Shown one piece after another: positions 30,189-40,550 of a stretch of 64,000 nt of DNA. A program made the position numbers and the translations under genes. The notes under the pieces were generated by a model, which did no database searches, was not told the DNA's origin, and saw only the letters and a program-made list of their open reading frames with translations. Source of the DNA: Psychromonas marina (GTDB lineage: Bacteria; Pseudomonadota; Gammaproteobacteria; Enterobacterales; Psychromonadaceae); contig NZ_BSPQ01000015.1 in the NCBI RefSeq assembly GCF_030161115.1, forward strand, positions 62,001 through 126,000, given 5' to 3'. Position 1 is the first letter of the stretch; every line of letters begins with the position of its first letter.

Positions 30189-31211
30189 CTAGCTGAGCGT
30201 TATTTTAAACACTGTTTTATGTGAATAAGGGCGACTTGGCGAGTAGATACACTGCGCAGCAATCTCCGGCATATTAACTTGATCAGGATAATGCTGCGTT
30301 TCAAGGCATAACCCATAATAGGCATCGTATACTTTACCTTCTCGACCCGTTTCACCCGGTAATGCATTACCCGTATAAAGTTGGATAGCATTTTGATCGG
30401 TAAATACTTGTAGCTGTAACCCTGTTGATTCACAACCAACCTGTGCGGCGAATGCGAAATCATCTTCATTGAGACACCAGCAATGATCATAACCATTAAC
30501 CAGTTTTATCTGCTGCTCATCTGCTGTAATACCCGCTTTAATCACCTTCGTTGTGCGCAGGTCCATGGCTGTATTTGCAACCGAATCTTTACTCATTGGA
30601 ATCGCTTTATCATCAATTTTTAGGTAATGATCGGCGTCGATAGAGACGGTATGATCAACAATCTTTTCATGACAACCCGATAGGTTGAAGTAGGTATGTT
30701 GAGTAACATTAAGCGGTACCGCTTTATCGGTAGTCGCACCATATTCAACTGACAATTCATTCTCTTCGTTTAAAACATAGGTCACAGTGAAGTTAATATT
30801 TGCTGGGTAACCTGCGTCGCCCTCTTTGGTTTGTATCGTTAAGCAGATTGCATTCTGACTCACAGACTCAACCAACCAACACTGTTTATCTAAATGAATT
30901 GACGCGCCGTGTAGATGATTAGTTCCCTCATTTAATTCAAGCGAAATGGTTTCGCCATTGAGTGGAAATTTGCCTTCAGCGATGCGGTTAGCCCATGGGC
31001 CAACAACACTACCGATATACGCTTTTGTATCCAAGTAATCCTGTGGTTGATTAAACCCTAAAACAATATTCTGTTGTTTATTGTGCTTATCATTGACAAA
31101 AAAGTTCACAATAGTGGCACCCAGCGGTGAGATATCAACCTGTGTACCCTGTGCATTTTTTAAAGAATAAAGGTGCGTATCACCCCATGCTTGCTTTATT
31201 TCTTGTGACAT
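30189..31211 (-). CDS. galM: Aldose 1-epimerase
   Basis: GalM interconverts alpha and beta anomers of sugars such as galactose and xylose. I chose ATG at 31211 (340 residues, MSQEIKQAWGDTHLYSLKN) behind TTAGGAC; a longer ORF to 31268 runs through the upstream terminator. Motifs are ATIVNFFVND, GPWANRIAEGKFPLNG, NEGTNHLHG with a conserved His, NVTQHTYFNLSG with catalytic His, NGYDHCWCLN and the late CLETQHYPDQVNMP with catalytic Glu. Confidence 0.93.
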   Translation of the reverse strand: MSQEIKQAWGDTHLYSLKNAQGTQVDISPLGATIVNFFVNDKHNKQQNIVLGFNQPQDYLDTKAYIGSVVGPWANRIAEGKFPLNGETISLELNEGTNHLHGASIHLDKQCWLVESVSQNAICLTIQTKEGDAGYPANINFTVTYVLNEENELSVEYGATTDKAVPLNVTQHTYFNLSGCHEKIVDHTVSIDADHYLKIDDKAIPMSKDSVANTAMDLRTTKVIKAGITADEQQIKLVNGYDHCWCLNEDDFAFAAQVGCESTGLQLQVFTDQNAIQLYTGNALPGETGREGKVYDAYYGLCLETQHYPDQVNMPEIAAQCIYSPSRPYSHKTVFKITLS

Positions 31212-31239
31212 AATTGGCGTCCTAATTTTAAAGGTATAA

Positions 31240-31273
31240 AAAAAGTGCATGTGCCCAGCAGCATGCACTTTTT
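31240..31273 (-). terminator. Terminator between the isomerase gene and galM
   Basis: AAAAAGTGCATG pairs perfectly with CATGCACTTTTT around a 10-base loop, with a T-run on the minus strand. It separates the 31300-32790 gene from galM and would limit read-through into it. Confidence 0.85.
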
Positions 31274-31299
31274 AGATTATCTATGTTGAGCTTGTTGAC

Positions 31300-32790
31300 T
31301 TAGTTTAAGAAAGTACAAGGGATCTCATTCGGGTAGCGCTCTAATGCTGGTTGATTATAATCAATATCAGTCACACCCAGCAGGTTCAATACTTGGTACA
31401 TTGTTTTACCTACGTTAGCAAAGGCAATACCAGCATGATGTGGGTAACGCTTTTGAATCAATACGTGGCGGTAGAAACGTTGCATTTCTGGAATAGCAAA
31501 TACAGCGATTGAACCAAATGATTGTGGGTCGATATCCAAGATATCACCCTGTGCAACATATGCACGAAGCTTAGTATCAGCAGTTGATTGCAGACGGAAC
31601 AGTGTAACTTCACCTGGCTTGATTTGACCTTCAAGCGTACCACGTGTGATATCAGGTTCTTTACCAGGTTCCATCAAGCTATGCATGATTTTTTGGAAAC
31701 GTAGTTGTGAATTTTTCATACAGCTAGATGCTGTGTTACCACAATGGAAGCCCATGAACAGGTCTTTTGCAGTGTAATCACCCATGATCTCTTTATTTGC
31801 TTCAACCATGTCTGTTGGTACAGAGTTATTGATATCCAATAACGTTGCAGGCAAGTTCGTTGCACAGGTGATCATGTACTCAGAAAGTGCGCCGTAAATA
31901 TCAACTTCACAAGCAACCGGAATACCACGTTCAGCTAAACGCGCATTGACAAAACATGGAACAAAGCCGAAGAATTTTTCAAATGAAGGCCAACACTTAT
32001 TAGCAAATACACCAAACGTTGAAGCACCAAGATTCGCTTTATGGAAATCAAGTAATGCGGCTTCATATTGTGCTAACTTAGGCAGTAGATCAGGATATGG
32101 GTTGTTATCACCAAGTTCTGCTTCCATGGATGCGATAATTGCAGGAATATCTTTATGACCTTCAGCTTCAAGATATATGTCGTAAAGGTCAAGTTCACTG
32201 TTTTCCATTATCTCAACACCGAGGTCAAACAATGCTTTGATAGGTGCATTACAAGCGACAAAATCTTGCGGACGAGGACCGAAACTGAAGATTTTAAGCC
32301 CTTTAAGACCCAAGATAGTGCGAACAACCGGTACAAATTCACCAATCATTGTTGCTACTTCTGAAGGTGTGCCTACTGGGTACTCAGGAATATGTGGGCG
32401 GATATTACGTAAGCCGGCACTGTATGAAGCATTCAACATACCACAGTATGCGTCACCGCGAGCATCCATAAGACATGCTGTTGATTCTTCTGCTGCAGAA
32501 ACAAACATAACCGGACCATCAAAACGTTGTGCCATTTGAGTTAATGGGCCTTCAGGACCAAAGTTACCAAGGTAAATAACTAAAGAGTTAACACCCGCTT
32601 CTTTTGCTTCAGCTAACGCTTTCAACATATCGACTTCATTTTCGATAATCGTATTTAACTCAATAATACTAATTTCTTTTTCTGCACATGATGCAACAAC
32701 TGCTTTGCGACGTTGCTCAGAAAGGCTAATAGGAAAACAGTCACGGCTAACAGCCACGATACCAAGTTTAACTTGAGGGATATTGATCAT
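31300..32790 (-). CDS. L-fucose/L-arabinose isomerase superfamily protein
   Basis: This 496-residue cytoplasmic protein shows the fold pattern of sugar isomerases of the FucI/AraA class. An N-terminal Rossmann-like part (KLGIVAVSRDCFPISLSEQR) precedes a middle domain (FGPRPQDFVACNAPIKALFD, ACEVDIYGALSEYMITC). A C-terminal metal-site segment, DLFMGFHCGNTASSCM, follows. It is not close to classical AraA or FucI as far as I can judge, so the substrate is open; arabinose released from arabinoxylan is a reasonable guess from context. It precedes galM but is separated by a strong terminator. Confidence 0.8.
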   Translation of the reverse strand: MINIPQVKLGIVAVSRDCFPISLSEQRRKAVVASCAEKEISIIELNTIIENEVDMLKALAEAKEAGVNSLVIYLGNFGPEGPLTQMAQRFDGPVMFVSAAEESTACLMDARGDAYCGMLNASYSAGLRNIRPHIPEYPVGTPSEVATMIGEFVPVVRTILGLKGLKIFSFGPRPQDFVACNAPIKALFDLGVEIMENSELDLYDIYLEAEGHKDIPAIIASMEAELGDNNPYPDLLPKLAQYEAALLDFHKANLGASTFGVFANKCWPSFEKFFGFVPCFVNARLAERGIPVACEVDIYGALSEYMITCATNLPATLLDINNSVPTDMVEANKEIMGDYTAKDLFMGFHCGNTASSCMKNSQLRFQKIMHSLMEPGKEPDITRGTLEGQIKPGEVTLFRLQSTADTKLRAYVAQGDILDIDPQSFGSIAVFAIPEMQRFYRHVLIQKRYPHHAGIAFANVGKTMYQVLNLLGVTDIDYNQPALERYPNEIPCTFLN

Positions 32791-33146
32791 AATGTTGCTC
32801 CAAAATTTTGTGTTAGTGAATTAATCTGAAGCCACTATGTCGATTTGAAATAGAAAAAAATATTGTGAAAAATAACAACCCGTTTGTGTTTTTTTGTTTT
32901 AACAGAATCGATCACAAAAGCGCTCATTGAGTGCTTAAAATATGAAGAAAAAACACCAGTCACAGCAACAATAACGCAACATAAAAGCAACAAATCCACC
33001 ACAACAAGTAGCAACAACAAACACTAATGAGAGTTATTATTAACTAGAGTTTGGGGGAACACATCCGAGGTATCAATAGAGAACAATCGCTATAAACCTT
33101 TCGCTTAATTTATGCTCAGCTATCTATTTAGCATTAAAAAACGTAC

Positions 33147-33250
33147 TCATTTTAAAATATGAAGCGCATAAGAAACTTGATCAATGGTTTCACCTAATAC
33201 ATCAGTATTACCGTGGTCAGTCGTCACAATTAAAAACAGAAACCTCACCA
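33147..33250 (-). pseudogene. Possible C-terminal remnant of an alkaline-phosphatase-superfamily enzyme
   Basis: The minus strand reads VRFLFLIVTTDHGNTDVLGE, then TIDQVSYALHILK and a stop. TTDHGN is the late metal-binding motif of phosphoglycerate-mutase and phosphopentomutase relatives. Only about 33 codons are visible and no start is near, so this is a tentative fragment. Confidence 0.35.
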
Positions 33251-33291
33251 CAAGGTGTCACAATGAGATTTCTGCTAACTGATACCAATGA

Positions 33292-33443
33292 CAGTAAATA
33301 GCTGATCTATTTTACTGGTTAAAACAACTGACTTCTGCGTTGTAAGTTTCGCAAAGGGAACAACCCTTTACGTCAACTTCCGCCTTGAATTAAGCTGTTT
33401 TTCCTGCGCAAAATTTAGATCACATACTTAATGCAATTGGCAT
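33292..33443. repeat. MITE-like palindromic repeat, copy B
   Basis: It begins ATACCAATGACAGTAAATAG, ends near TGCAATTGGCAT and shares the inner TTTTTCCTGCGCAAA and TGGTTAAAA blocks with copy A. The order and spacing are the same, with scattered substitutions. Confidence 0.75.
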
Positions 33444-33495
33444 TTCTCTTTTTCGAAATGTTCAAGCAATATTAATCACTTAAACTATCTCCCAC

Positions 33496-34659
33496 TTAAA
33501 CAGTACCTGCGCCTTGCTTAGCTTGGCAAACGTAAATACTCTCTTTTAAACCTGTTTGTTTTTGATACTTAGTTTCAATCGCTTGCTTAACGGCTTCAAC
33601 TTTTTCAGGTAGCATCAGTGCCACAATACAGCCGCCAAAACCACCGCCAGTCATACGTACGCCGCCTTCATCACCGAGCTCTGCTTTAACAATATCAACA
33701 AGCGCATCTACTTCAAAAACGGTAATTTCAAAATCATCACGCATCGAGGCATGTGACGCTTCCATTAATTTAGCCATCGACTTAAGGTCACTATTTTGTA
33801 ATGCCGTCGCCGCTTTTAATGTACGATCGTTTTCAGTGATTACGTGACGCGCTCGTTTGAACGTAACAGGATCAATTTTATCTGCCCCTTGCTCAAGCTG
33901 TTCAAGGGTTAAATCTCGTAACGCTGCCACTGAAAAAGCCGTTGAAGCCGTTTCACATTGCACGCGGCGTGTATTGTATTCACTATCCACTAAGCCACGT
34001 TTTTTGTTAGAGTTAATGATCATCACCACCATCTCTTCTGGCATTGAAATTGGCGTTGTATCAAGGCTACGACAATCTAATAAGAGTGCGTGATTTTCTT
34101 CGCCACAGGCTGAAATCAATTGATCCATGATGCCACATTGACAGCCTACAAATTCGTTTTCAGCCTTTTGACCGTTTAATGCGATCTGCTTTTGGGTAAT
34201 TTCAAGCTGATAGAGTTCTTTGAATGTTTGCCCAATAACAACCTCTAATGCTGCTGATGAACTTAGCCCTGCGCCTTGTGGTACGTTGCCACTCACCACA
34301 ATATCTGCGCCAGAAAATTCAAAGCCAGCATCGAGCAAGCACTTCACGACACCACGGATATAGTTTGCCCACATTTTCTGTTCAACAAACTTTATCTCTT
34401 TGGTTAAATCAAATTCATCTTGCTCATTGTTGTAATCTACTGAAACTAAACGGACGATATTATCTTCTCGTGGTGATGCCGCGACCATTGCTTGATAGTT
34501 GATCGCACAAGGTAAAACAAAGCCATCATTATAATCGGTATGTTCGCCAATCAAGTTAACACGCCCTGGCGCCTGAATGATCTGCTGCGGAGTATAACCA
34601 AGTTGTGTTTCAAAGGTATTTGTTACAATACTTTTTAAGTCTACTTTATTCGCTGTCAT
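33496..34659 (-). CDS. galK: Galactokinase
   Basis: This 387-residue GHMP kinase makes galactose-1-phosphate. The galactose signature [20 protein letters not shown] (about 28-47) and ATP loop [17 protein letters not shown] are present, and the C-terminal motif [13 protein letters not shown] is intact. It is the third gene of galE-galT-galK, 24 bases after galT. Confidence 0.97.
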   Translation of the reverse strand: MTANKVDLKSIVTNTFETQLGYTPQQIIQAPGRVNLIGEHTDYNDGFVLPCAINYQAMVAASPREDNIVRLVSVDYNNEQDEFDLTKEIKFVEQKMWANYIRGVVKCLLDAGFEFSGADIVVSGNVPQGAGLSSSAALEVVIGQTFKELYQLEITQKQIALNGQKAENEFVGCQCGIMDQLISACGEENHALLLDCRSLDTTPISMPEEMVVMIINSNKKRGLVDSEYNTRRVQCETASTAFSVAALRDLTLEQLEQGADKIDPVTFKRARHVITENDRTLKAATALQNSDLKSMAKLMEASHASMRDDFEITVFEVDALVDIVKAELGDEGGVRMTGGGFGGCIVALMLPEKVEAVKQAIETKYQKQTGLKESIYVCQAKQGAGTV

Positions 34660-34683
34660 GGTTTTTCTCTCTATAAAAATGGG

Positions 34684-35736
34684 TTAAACGGCGCGGTAGT
34701 GAACATCACTCACTGCACGAAGTTTTTCTGCTGCTTGCTCAGGGGTTAAATCTCGTTGGCTTTCAGCCAGCATCTCATAACCAACCATAAACTTACGCAC
34801 ACTCGCAGAGCGTAAAAGTGGTGGGTAAAACAGCGCATGTAGCTGCCAATATTCATCTTCACACTGTGGCTCTTTAAAGAAAGGCGCGTAATGCCAGCCC
34901 ATTGAATAAGGGAATGAACACTTGAATAGATTGTCGTAACGGCTGGTTAATTTTTTAATCGCAATCGCTAGGTCATCACGCATCTCAGCCGATAAATCAC
35001 TCATACGCGCAACATGTGTTTTAGGTAAAAGAATGGTTTCAAATGGCCAAGCAGCCCAGTAAGGAACAACGGCTAACCAATGCTCTGTTTCAACAACCGT
35101 GCGAGAACCATCTTCGAGTTCACTGTTAACATAATCCACCAGCAAGTTGCTTTTATTTTCTTCGTAGTAGGCTTTTAATAACTTCTCTTTACGCTCAATT
35201 TCATTGGGCAAAAAATCATTTGCCCATACTTGACCATGTGGATGTGGTTGCGAACAGCCCATCACTGAACCTTTATTTTCAAAGGCTTGAACCCATACAT
35301 AGTCTTTACCTAATTCAGTAATTTGCTCATCCCATGTATCGATAACTTGGCGAATACTTTTTTCCGGAAGCTCTGGTAAGGTTTTGCTATGATCAGGTGA
35401 AAAACAGATCACACGGCTCAAACCACGCGCACTCTCTAAGCGAAACAATGGATTACCTGATGGCTCTGCATCTGGCGTATCCGTTGTGAGTGCAGCAAAG
35501 TCATTTTGGAAAACATAAGTACCTTTATAATCAGGGTTTTTATCCCCAGAGATACGGGTGTTTTTTGCACATAAAAAACAATCACAATCGTAGCTTTTGT
35601 CACTCGCGGGTTCCGGTTGCTCATCTTGTCCTTGCCAAGGTCGTTTAGCACGATGTGGAGAAACTAATACCCATTGACCAGTAAGCGGATTAAAGCGACG
35701 GTGGGGATGATCCAATGCGTTAAATTTTACAGACAT
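34684..35736 (-). CDS. galT: Galactose-1-phosphate uridylyltransferase
   Basis: This 350-residue enzyme exchanges UMP between UDP-glucose and galactose-1-phosphate. The active-site HPHGQVWA follows MGCSQP, with the nucleophilic His in the HPH motif. Zn-ligand Cys residues occur in CDCFLCAKN, and the N-terminal [20 protein letters not shown] motif is typical. It is the middle gene of the gal operon, 45 bases after galE. Confidence 0.97.
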   Translation of the reverse strand: MSVKFNALDHPHRRFNPLTGQWVLVSPHRAKRPWQGQDEQPEPASDKSYDCDCFLCAKNTRISGDKNPDYKGTYVFQNDFAALTTDTPDAEPSGNPLFRLESARGLSRVICFSPDHSKTLPELPEKSIRQVIDTWDEQITELGKDYVWVQAFENKGSVMGCSQPHPHGQVWANDFLPNEIERKEKLLKAYYEENKSNLLVDYVNSELEDGSRTVVETEHWLAVVPYWAAWPFETILLPKTHVARMSDLSAEMRDDLAIAIKKLTSRYDNLFKCSFPYSMGWHYAPFFKEPQCEDEYWQLHALFYPPLLRSASVRKFMVGYEMLAESQRDLTPEQAAEKLRAVSDVHYRAV

Positions 35737-35781
35737 AAATATACCTTAAATAAGTTGAATAAATGGTGTAATGGCGAGTGA

Positions 35782-36798
35782 CTATTCACTGTAACCATTA
35801 GGATTATTAGACTGCCAACGCCAGGTATCTTCAGCCATCTCTTTCAGCGATCTCGTCGCTACCCAATTTAATTGCTGACGCGCTTTTTCAGTATCCGCCC
35901 AACACTGTGCGATATCACCACTGCGACGTGGTTGAATGTCATACTTGATCGGTTTCCCGCACGCAGCTGAGAAGGCATCAACCATTTCTAATACACTACT
36001 GCCCTCACCGGTACCTAAATTGAAAATATGTAATCCTGCTTTATCACCGACAGCGTTAAGTGCCGCAATATGGCCATCAGCTAAATCCATGACGTGTACA
36101 TAATCACGGACACCAGTACCATCTTTGGTCTCATAATCATTACCAAATACAGCTAATGATTCACGGCGACCAACGGCAACCTGTGCAATAAACGGCATTA
36201 AGTTATTCGGAATGCCTTGTGGGTCTTCGCCCATATAACCAGAAGGGTGTGCTCCAACCGGGTTGAAATAACGCAGTAATGTAATGCTCCAGCTTGGATC
36301 GGATGCGTATAAATCTTTTAGGCATTCTTCCACCATAAATTTACTACGGCCATAGGGATTGGTGACGCCACCCGTTGGTGTTGACTCAGTAATCGGCACC
36401 ACATCAGGATCGCCATATACCGTTGCGGATGAGCTAAAGAGCAAACTTTTAACACCTGCTTTATCCATCTCATCCGCGAGCACTAATGAACCATGTACAT
36501 TATTTTCAAAGTAATTAAGTGGTTGCTGGACAGACTCCCCTACCGCTTTTAAGCCTGCAAAATGAATAACAGCAGTAATAATGTGTTCGCTAAAAATTTG
36601 TTGTAGCAATTTACGGTCACGTACATCGCCTTCATAAAAGGTAGGTGTACCTGCATTAAATTTTGCTATTCGTTGTAATACTAGCTCACTACTATTGTGT
36701 AAATTATCGATAATAATAGGCGTAATACCTGCTTGCATAAGCTGCACGCAAGTATGGCTTCCTATGTACCCGCAACCACCTGTCACTAATACTTTCAT
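35782..36798 (-). CDS. galE: UDP-glucose 4-epimerase
   Basis: This 338-residue extended short-chain dehydrogenase has NAD motif VTGGCGYIGSHTCVQL (about 4-19), SSSATVYG and catalytic Tyr/Lys in NPYGRSK. The length equals E. coli GalE (338). It is first of galETK, and a perfect 22-bp palindrome lies about 80 bases upstream. Confidence 0.97.
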   Translation of the reverse strand: MKVLVTGGCGYIGSHTCVQLMQAGITPIIIDNLHNSSELVLQRIAKFNAGTPTFYEGDVRDRKLLQQIFSEHIITAVIHFAGLKAVGESVQQPLNYFENNVHGSLVLADEMDKAGVKSLLFSSSATVYGDPDVVPITESTPTGGVTNPYGRSKFMVEECLKDLYASDPSWSITLLRYFNPVGAHPSGYMGEDPQGIPNNLMPFIAQVAVGRRESLAVFGNDYETKDGTGVRDYVHVMDLADGHIAALNAVGDKAGLHIFNLGTGEGSSVLEMVDAFSAACGKPIKYDIQPRRSGDIAQCWADTEKARQQLNWVATRSLKEMAEDTWRWQSNNPNGYSE

Positions 36799-36877
36799 TA
36801 CACTCTCTCCAATCCATTTTTAAATATTTTTCACAACATACTCGTTGTTAATGAATAAATAATAGACACAAAAAACC

Positions 36878-36899
36878 AAAATGTAAACGTTTACATTTT
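36878..36899. promoter_or_regulatory. LacI/GalR-type operator upstream of galE
   Basis: AAAATGTAAAC-GTTTACATTTT is a perfect 22-bp palindrome with the central CG typical of LacI-family operators (GalR consensus GTGTAA-C-G-TTACAC). It lies about 80 bases before the galE start. No galR is in the window, so the regulator acts in trans. Confidence 0.75.
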
Positions 36900-37170
36900 T
36901 ATTTTATTCTAAAACCCTAAATGGTTCAAATGCTGATGTTCACTTTTATTGAGCAAATTAAAATAACAACCTAACTATCAGTTATTTGACCAGCAAGATA
37001 GATCAGATACTTATATGTAAGAGTATAAGCTCGGTGAGCTTTCTTAATAAATAATTGCTTGTAATAGCTAGGTTTGTATTGACCAACGTTGCCGTTTTAT
37101 AAAAAACTGATCCCACGAGATTTTCAAATAAAAAATATGATCTGCGTTAGATAGTATTAATAAAGATTTT

Positions 37171-37330
37171 TATGGGGTTTAATTGCTGATCAGAGATTGC
37201 GCATGAAAAATTATTATTCATAAGGCGTGAGTTGTAGGCTTTCGATAGATTGTCTTCGTTAATCCTCTATCGAAGAATTAAATTAAAGGCTTTAATTCTT
37301 TAATAGTTGCTCTCATTTCATAAAATCATA
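37171..37330. repeat. MITE-like repeat, copy C (reversed, interrupted)
   Basis: GCTGATCAGAGATTGCGCAT and the following TAAGGCGTGAGTTGTAGG match the reverse complement of copy A. About 75 unrelated bases, including TCTATCGAAG palindromic sequence, interrupt it before a TAGTTGCTCTCATTTCA block that matches again. Confidence 0.6.
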
Positions 37331-37489
37331 TGAAACGATTTTGAACACCTTTAGCTGGCCACGCAGTGGTGGAGAGTAGGATGTTCGGAATAAAATGCTA
37401 TTTCCCCACTAATTTAACAAGTAAAAAACGATATTATCGCCTCATAATAAAAGACTAGAGGGTATAGAATTTCCCATAAAAGACCGAAT

Positions 37490-37516
37490 AACTAAGCGAT
37501 TCTGAATCGCTTAGTT
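37490..37516 (-). terminator. 12-bp perfect hairpin after udp
   Basis: AACTAAGCGATT pairs with AATCGCTTAGTT around a 3-base loop, 57 bases beyond the udp stop. It lacks a T-run and is only a candidate end of the nucleoside cluster transcript. Confidence 0.45.
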
Positions 37517-37572
37517 AAGTGCATTGCTCTTTTAATAGGAGCACTAAACAGTACTCCTAAAATATCAGTGAT

Positions 37573-38328
37573 TTAAAGCAACTTTTTCGCCGCCGCAACC
37601 ACAATTGCAATAGCATTGACTTCGGTTTTTTTCATCGTTGCTTCATCAGGAATCTCTTGCTGAGTGCGGTTTACAATCACACCCGCAACACAAGCGGCAC
37701 GCCACCCCTGAGATGCACACATAGTAAACAACGTTGAAGATTCCATCTCGTAGTTTAATACCCCTAAATCTTGCCACTCTTGCATTGATCCTTTAAAACG
37801 ACGCGTTACACGCGCTGAAACCGTGTCGTAACGTTCTTGCCCAGGATAAAAAGTATCAGAAGATGCAGTGATACCAATATGTGGTTCAACACCCGCATCA
37901 CGACAAGCGGCTACCATCGCTGTGGTTGCTTCAAAGTTTGCAACTGCAGGAAATTCCATGGGCGCAAAATGAAGGCTTGCGCCATCTAAGCGAACGGCAG
38001 CTTGCGTGACAATCACATCCCCTGGGTTAATATGTTGTTGAATAGCACCCGTTGTGCCAATACGTAGGAAAGTACGCACGCCCAGTTGTGCCAGCTCTTC
38101 AACAGCAATTGAAGTAGAGGGACCGCCGATACCCGTTGAGCAAACAACCACGGCTTTGCCATCGATATAAGCAAGGTAGCTGGTGTATTCGCGGTGACTC
38201 GCAAGAAATGTTGCGTTTTCCATTAACTCTGCAATGCGTTGCACGCGCTCAGGATCACCTGGTACAATCGCAACCGTCGCACCATCTAGCATTTTTTTTG
38301 TTAAACCTAAGTGAAATACTTCTGACAT
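37573..38328 (-). CDS. udp: Uridine phosphorylase
   Basis: This 251-residue enzyme splits uridine to uracil and ribose-1-phosphate. Motifs are [11 protein letters not shown] at the start, [15 protein letters not shown] (phosphate site), [32 protein letters not shown] and [10 protein letters not shown] with the ribose-binding Glu-Met-Glu. Its length fits E. coli Udp (253). It is the last gene of the nucleoside cluster, 17 bases after the second transketolase. Confidence 0.95.
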   Translation of the reverse strand: MSEVFHLGLTKKMLDGATVAIVPGDPERVQRIAELMENATFLASHREYTSYLAYIDGKAVVVCSTGIGGPSTSIAVEELAQLGVRTFLRIGTTGAIQQHINPGDVIVTQAAVRLDGASLHFAPMEFPAVANFEATTAMVAACRDAGVEPHIGITASSDTFYPGQERYDTVSARVTRRFKGSMQEWQDLGVLNYEMESSTLFTMCASQGWRAACVAGVIVNRTQQEIPDEATMKKTEVNAIAIVVAAAKKLL

Positions 38329-38345
38329 AATAAAATCCTCTTTAG

Positions 38346-40343
38346 TTATTTTTGTAATAAGTTATTTGCGTTATTAACAATATTTTCGACAGTGAAACCA
38401 AACATTTCAAATAATTGCTCGGCAGGCGCTGATTCACCAAAGGTCGTCATACCAATCACTTTGCCATTAAGACCGACATATTTGTACCAATAATCAGCAA
38501 TACCCGCTTCAATTGCGATACGCTTAGTTATACTTGCAGGCAATACCGCCTGTTTATATTCGTTACTTTGTTTATCAAACTGGTCGGTACATGGCATTGA
38601 AACCACACGTACTGCTTTGCCTGCTGCAGTTAACTGTCTATGCGCTTCAACAGCTAATTGCACCTCAGAACCCGTTGCGATTAAGATAATTTCAGGTGTT
38701 GTCGCTGCATCTAATAATACATAACCCCCTTTGCTAACATTAGCGAGTGTTGCGCTATTACGGGGTTGAGGTTGCAAATTTTGACGACTAAAAATAAGCG
38801 ATGTTGGTCCATCTAAACGTTCAATTGCACTTTTCCATGCAATAGCAGACTCGACGCTGTCACAAGGTCTCCAGCTATTCATGTTAGGTGTCAAACGTAA
38901 ACTTGCGATCTGTTCCACGGGTTGATGCGTTGGGCCATCTTCACCAAGTCCGATTGAATCATGAGTGAACACTTGAATTGCACGAATTTTCATTAATGCA
39001 GACATACGTAGTGCATTACGTGCGTATTCCATAAACATTAAAAATGTCGCGCCATAGGGCACAAACCCTTTATGCAATGAGATACCGTTAATGATAGCCG
39101 CCATTGCAAATTCACGTACCCCGTAATGCAAATAATTACCCGATGCATCATCAGCAGAGATCGCTTTTGTACCCGACCACATGGTTAAATTTGAGGGTGC
39201 TAAATCCGCAGACCCGCCTAGTAACTCAGGTAATATTTTAGCGAACTCTTCGATACAGTTTTGTGACGCTTTACGTGTTGCGATATTGCCAGAATTTGCT
39301 TGTAAACTTTCAATATAATGGGTTGTTTTTTGTCCCCATTCTTCAGGTAGCTGTTCATTAATACGACGTTTGTATTGTGCTGCTAGCTCAGGATAAGCAT
39401 CTGTATATGCAGCAAATTTATCATTCCAATTTTGCTCTATTCGTTGCCCTTTTTGCGTTGCATCCCATGACGCATAAATATCTTCTGGAATCTCAAAACT
39501 ATCATAATGCCAGCCGAGAGCTGAACGTGTTTTAATAATTTCATCAGCGCCCAGTGGCGCGCCGTGACAGTCATGTGTACCTTGCTTATTAGGAGAGCCA
39601 AAACCAATGATGGTTTTACAGCAGATCATCGTTGGTTTCATCGTTTCAGCTTGAGCGCTAATAATAGCTGCTTTTATCTGCTCTGGATTATGTCCATCAA
39701 CTTCAATTACTTGCCACCCATAAGAGGCAAAACGAGCAGGGGTATCATCAGTAAACCAGCCTTCAACTTCACCATCGATAGAGATGCCATTATTATCCCA
39801 AAAGGCGATCAGCTTACCTAAACCAAGCGTACCCGCTAATGAGCATGCCTCATGAGAAATCCCCTCCATTAAGCAACCATCCCCTAGGAATGCATAGGTA
39901 AAATGGTCAACAATTTGGTGATCTGGTTTATTAAACTGTGCTGCTAAGGCGTTTTCAGCAATCGCCATACCAACAGCATTGGCGATGCCCTGACCAAGCG
40001 GTCCTGTTGTTGTTTCAATACCGGCGGTATAACCGTATTCAGGATGGCCAGGTGTTTTTGAGTGTAGTTGACGAAAGGATTTAATATCTTCAATAGCAAG
40101 TGGGTAACCACTTAGGTGTAATAGTGAATAGATAAGCATTGAGCCATGACCATTTGATAAGATAAAACGGTCACGATCAGCCCACTCTGGATTATTAGGA
40201 TTATGTTGTAGAAAATCACACCATAATACTTGTGCAATATCAGCCATCCCCATTGGTGCGCCAGGGTGACCTGAGTTTGACTGTTGAATCGCGTCCATGC
40301 TCAAAGCACGAATGGCATTAGCTTGCTGTTGTCTAGTGGTCAT
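38346..40343 (-). CDS. tkt: Transketolase (nucleoside cluster copy)
   Basis: The start at 40343 (AGGAA site) gives 665 residues beginning [20 protein letters not shown]; an ORF extension to 40409 is not homologous. All ThDP and substrate motifs match the paralogue at 23927-25921 ([55 protein letters not shown]). It lies between cdd and udp and would process ribose-5-phosphate from nucleosides. Confidence 0.95.
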   Translation of the reverse strand: MTTRQQQANAIRALSMDAIQQSNSGHPGAPMGMADIAQVLWCDFLQHNPNNPEWADRDRFILSNGHGSMLIYSLLHLSGYPLAIEDIKSFRQLHSKTPGHPEYGYTAGIETTTGPLGQGIANAVGMAIAENALAAQFNKPDHQIVDHFTYAFLGDGCLMEGISHEACSLAGTLGLGKLIAFWDNNGISIDGEVEGWFTDDTPARFASYGWQVIEVDGHNPEQIKAAIISAQAETMKPTMICCKTIIGFGSPNKQGTHDCHGAPLGADEIIKTRSALGWHYDSFEIPEDIYASWDATQKGQRIEQNWNDKFAAYTDAYPELAAQYKRRINEQLPEEWGQKTTHYIESLQANSGNIATRKASQNCIEEFAKILPELLGGSADLAPSNLTMWSGTKAISADDASGNYLHYGVREFAMAAIINGISLHKGFVPYGATFLMFMEYARNALRMSALMKIRAIQVFTHDSIGLGEDGPTHQPVEQIASLRLTPNMNSWRPCDSVESAIAWKSAIERLDGPTSLIFSRQNLQPQPRNSATLANVSKGGYVLLDAATTPEIILIATGSEVQLAVEAHRQLTAAGKAVRVVSMPCTDQFDKQSNEYKQAVLPASITKRIAIEAGIADYWYKYVGLNGKVIGMTTFGESAPAEQLFEMFGFTVENIVNNANNLLQK

Positions 40344-40486
40344 TTTAATTCCTAATATGAACGTTGATATAAGTAGTTTATTTATTGTGCAGTAATGAAG
40401 ATGAGACATTGATCGAGGCTAGCGTTAATAAAATTAAGTTATTAGGGGCACTTACAAAATGTGGTGTTATGAGGCAATAAGCAATA

Positions 40487-40520
40487 AAAAAGCCGTGCTT
40501 GATAAGATCAAACACGGCTT
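40487..40520 (-). terminator. Terminator after cdd
   Basis: AAGCCGTGCTTGAT pairs with ATCAAACACGGCTT with one mismatch around a 3-base loop. A run of T follows on the minus strand. It divides the cluster between cdd and the tkt-udp pair. Confidence 0.8.
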
Positions 40521-40550
40521 AATGAATACAACGTAAAAATAAAATAAAAA

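Larger units (their letters stand above)
32791..33495. other. Intergenic region with a gene remnant and repeat copy B
   Basis: A 705-base gap lies between the isomerase and galK. It holds a possible phosphomutase-like remnant (33147-33250) and a dispersed repeat (33292-33443). The rest is AT-rich with no supported ORF. Confidence 0.5.
36799..37572. other. Intergenic region between galE and udp
   Basis: A 774-base gap contains the galE operator, a partial reversed copy of the dispersed repeat (37171-37330) and a 12-bp hairpin (37490-37516). No ORF is supported. Confidence 0.5.
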
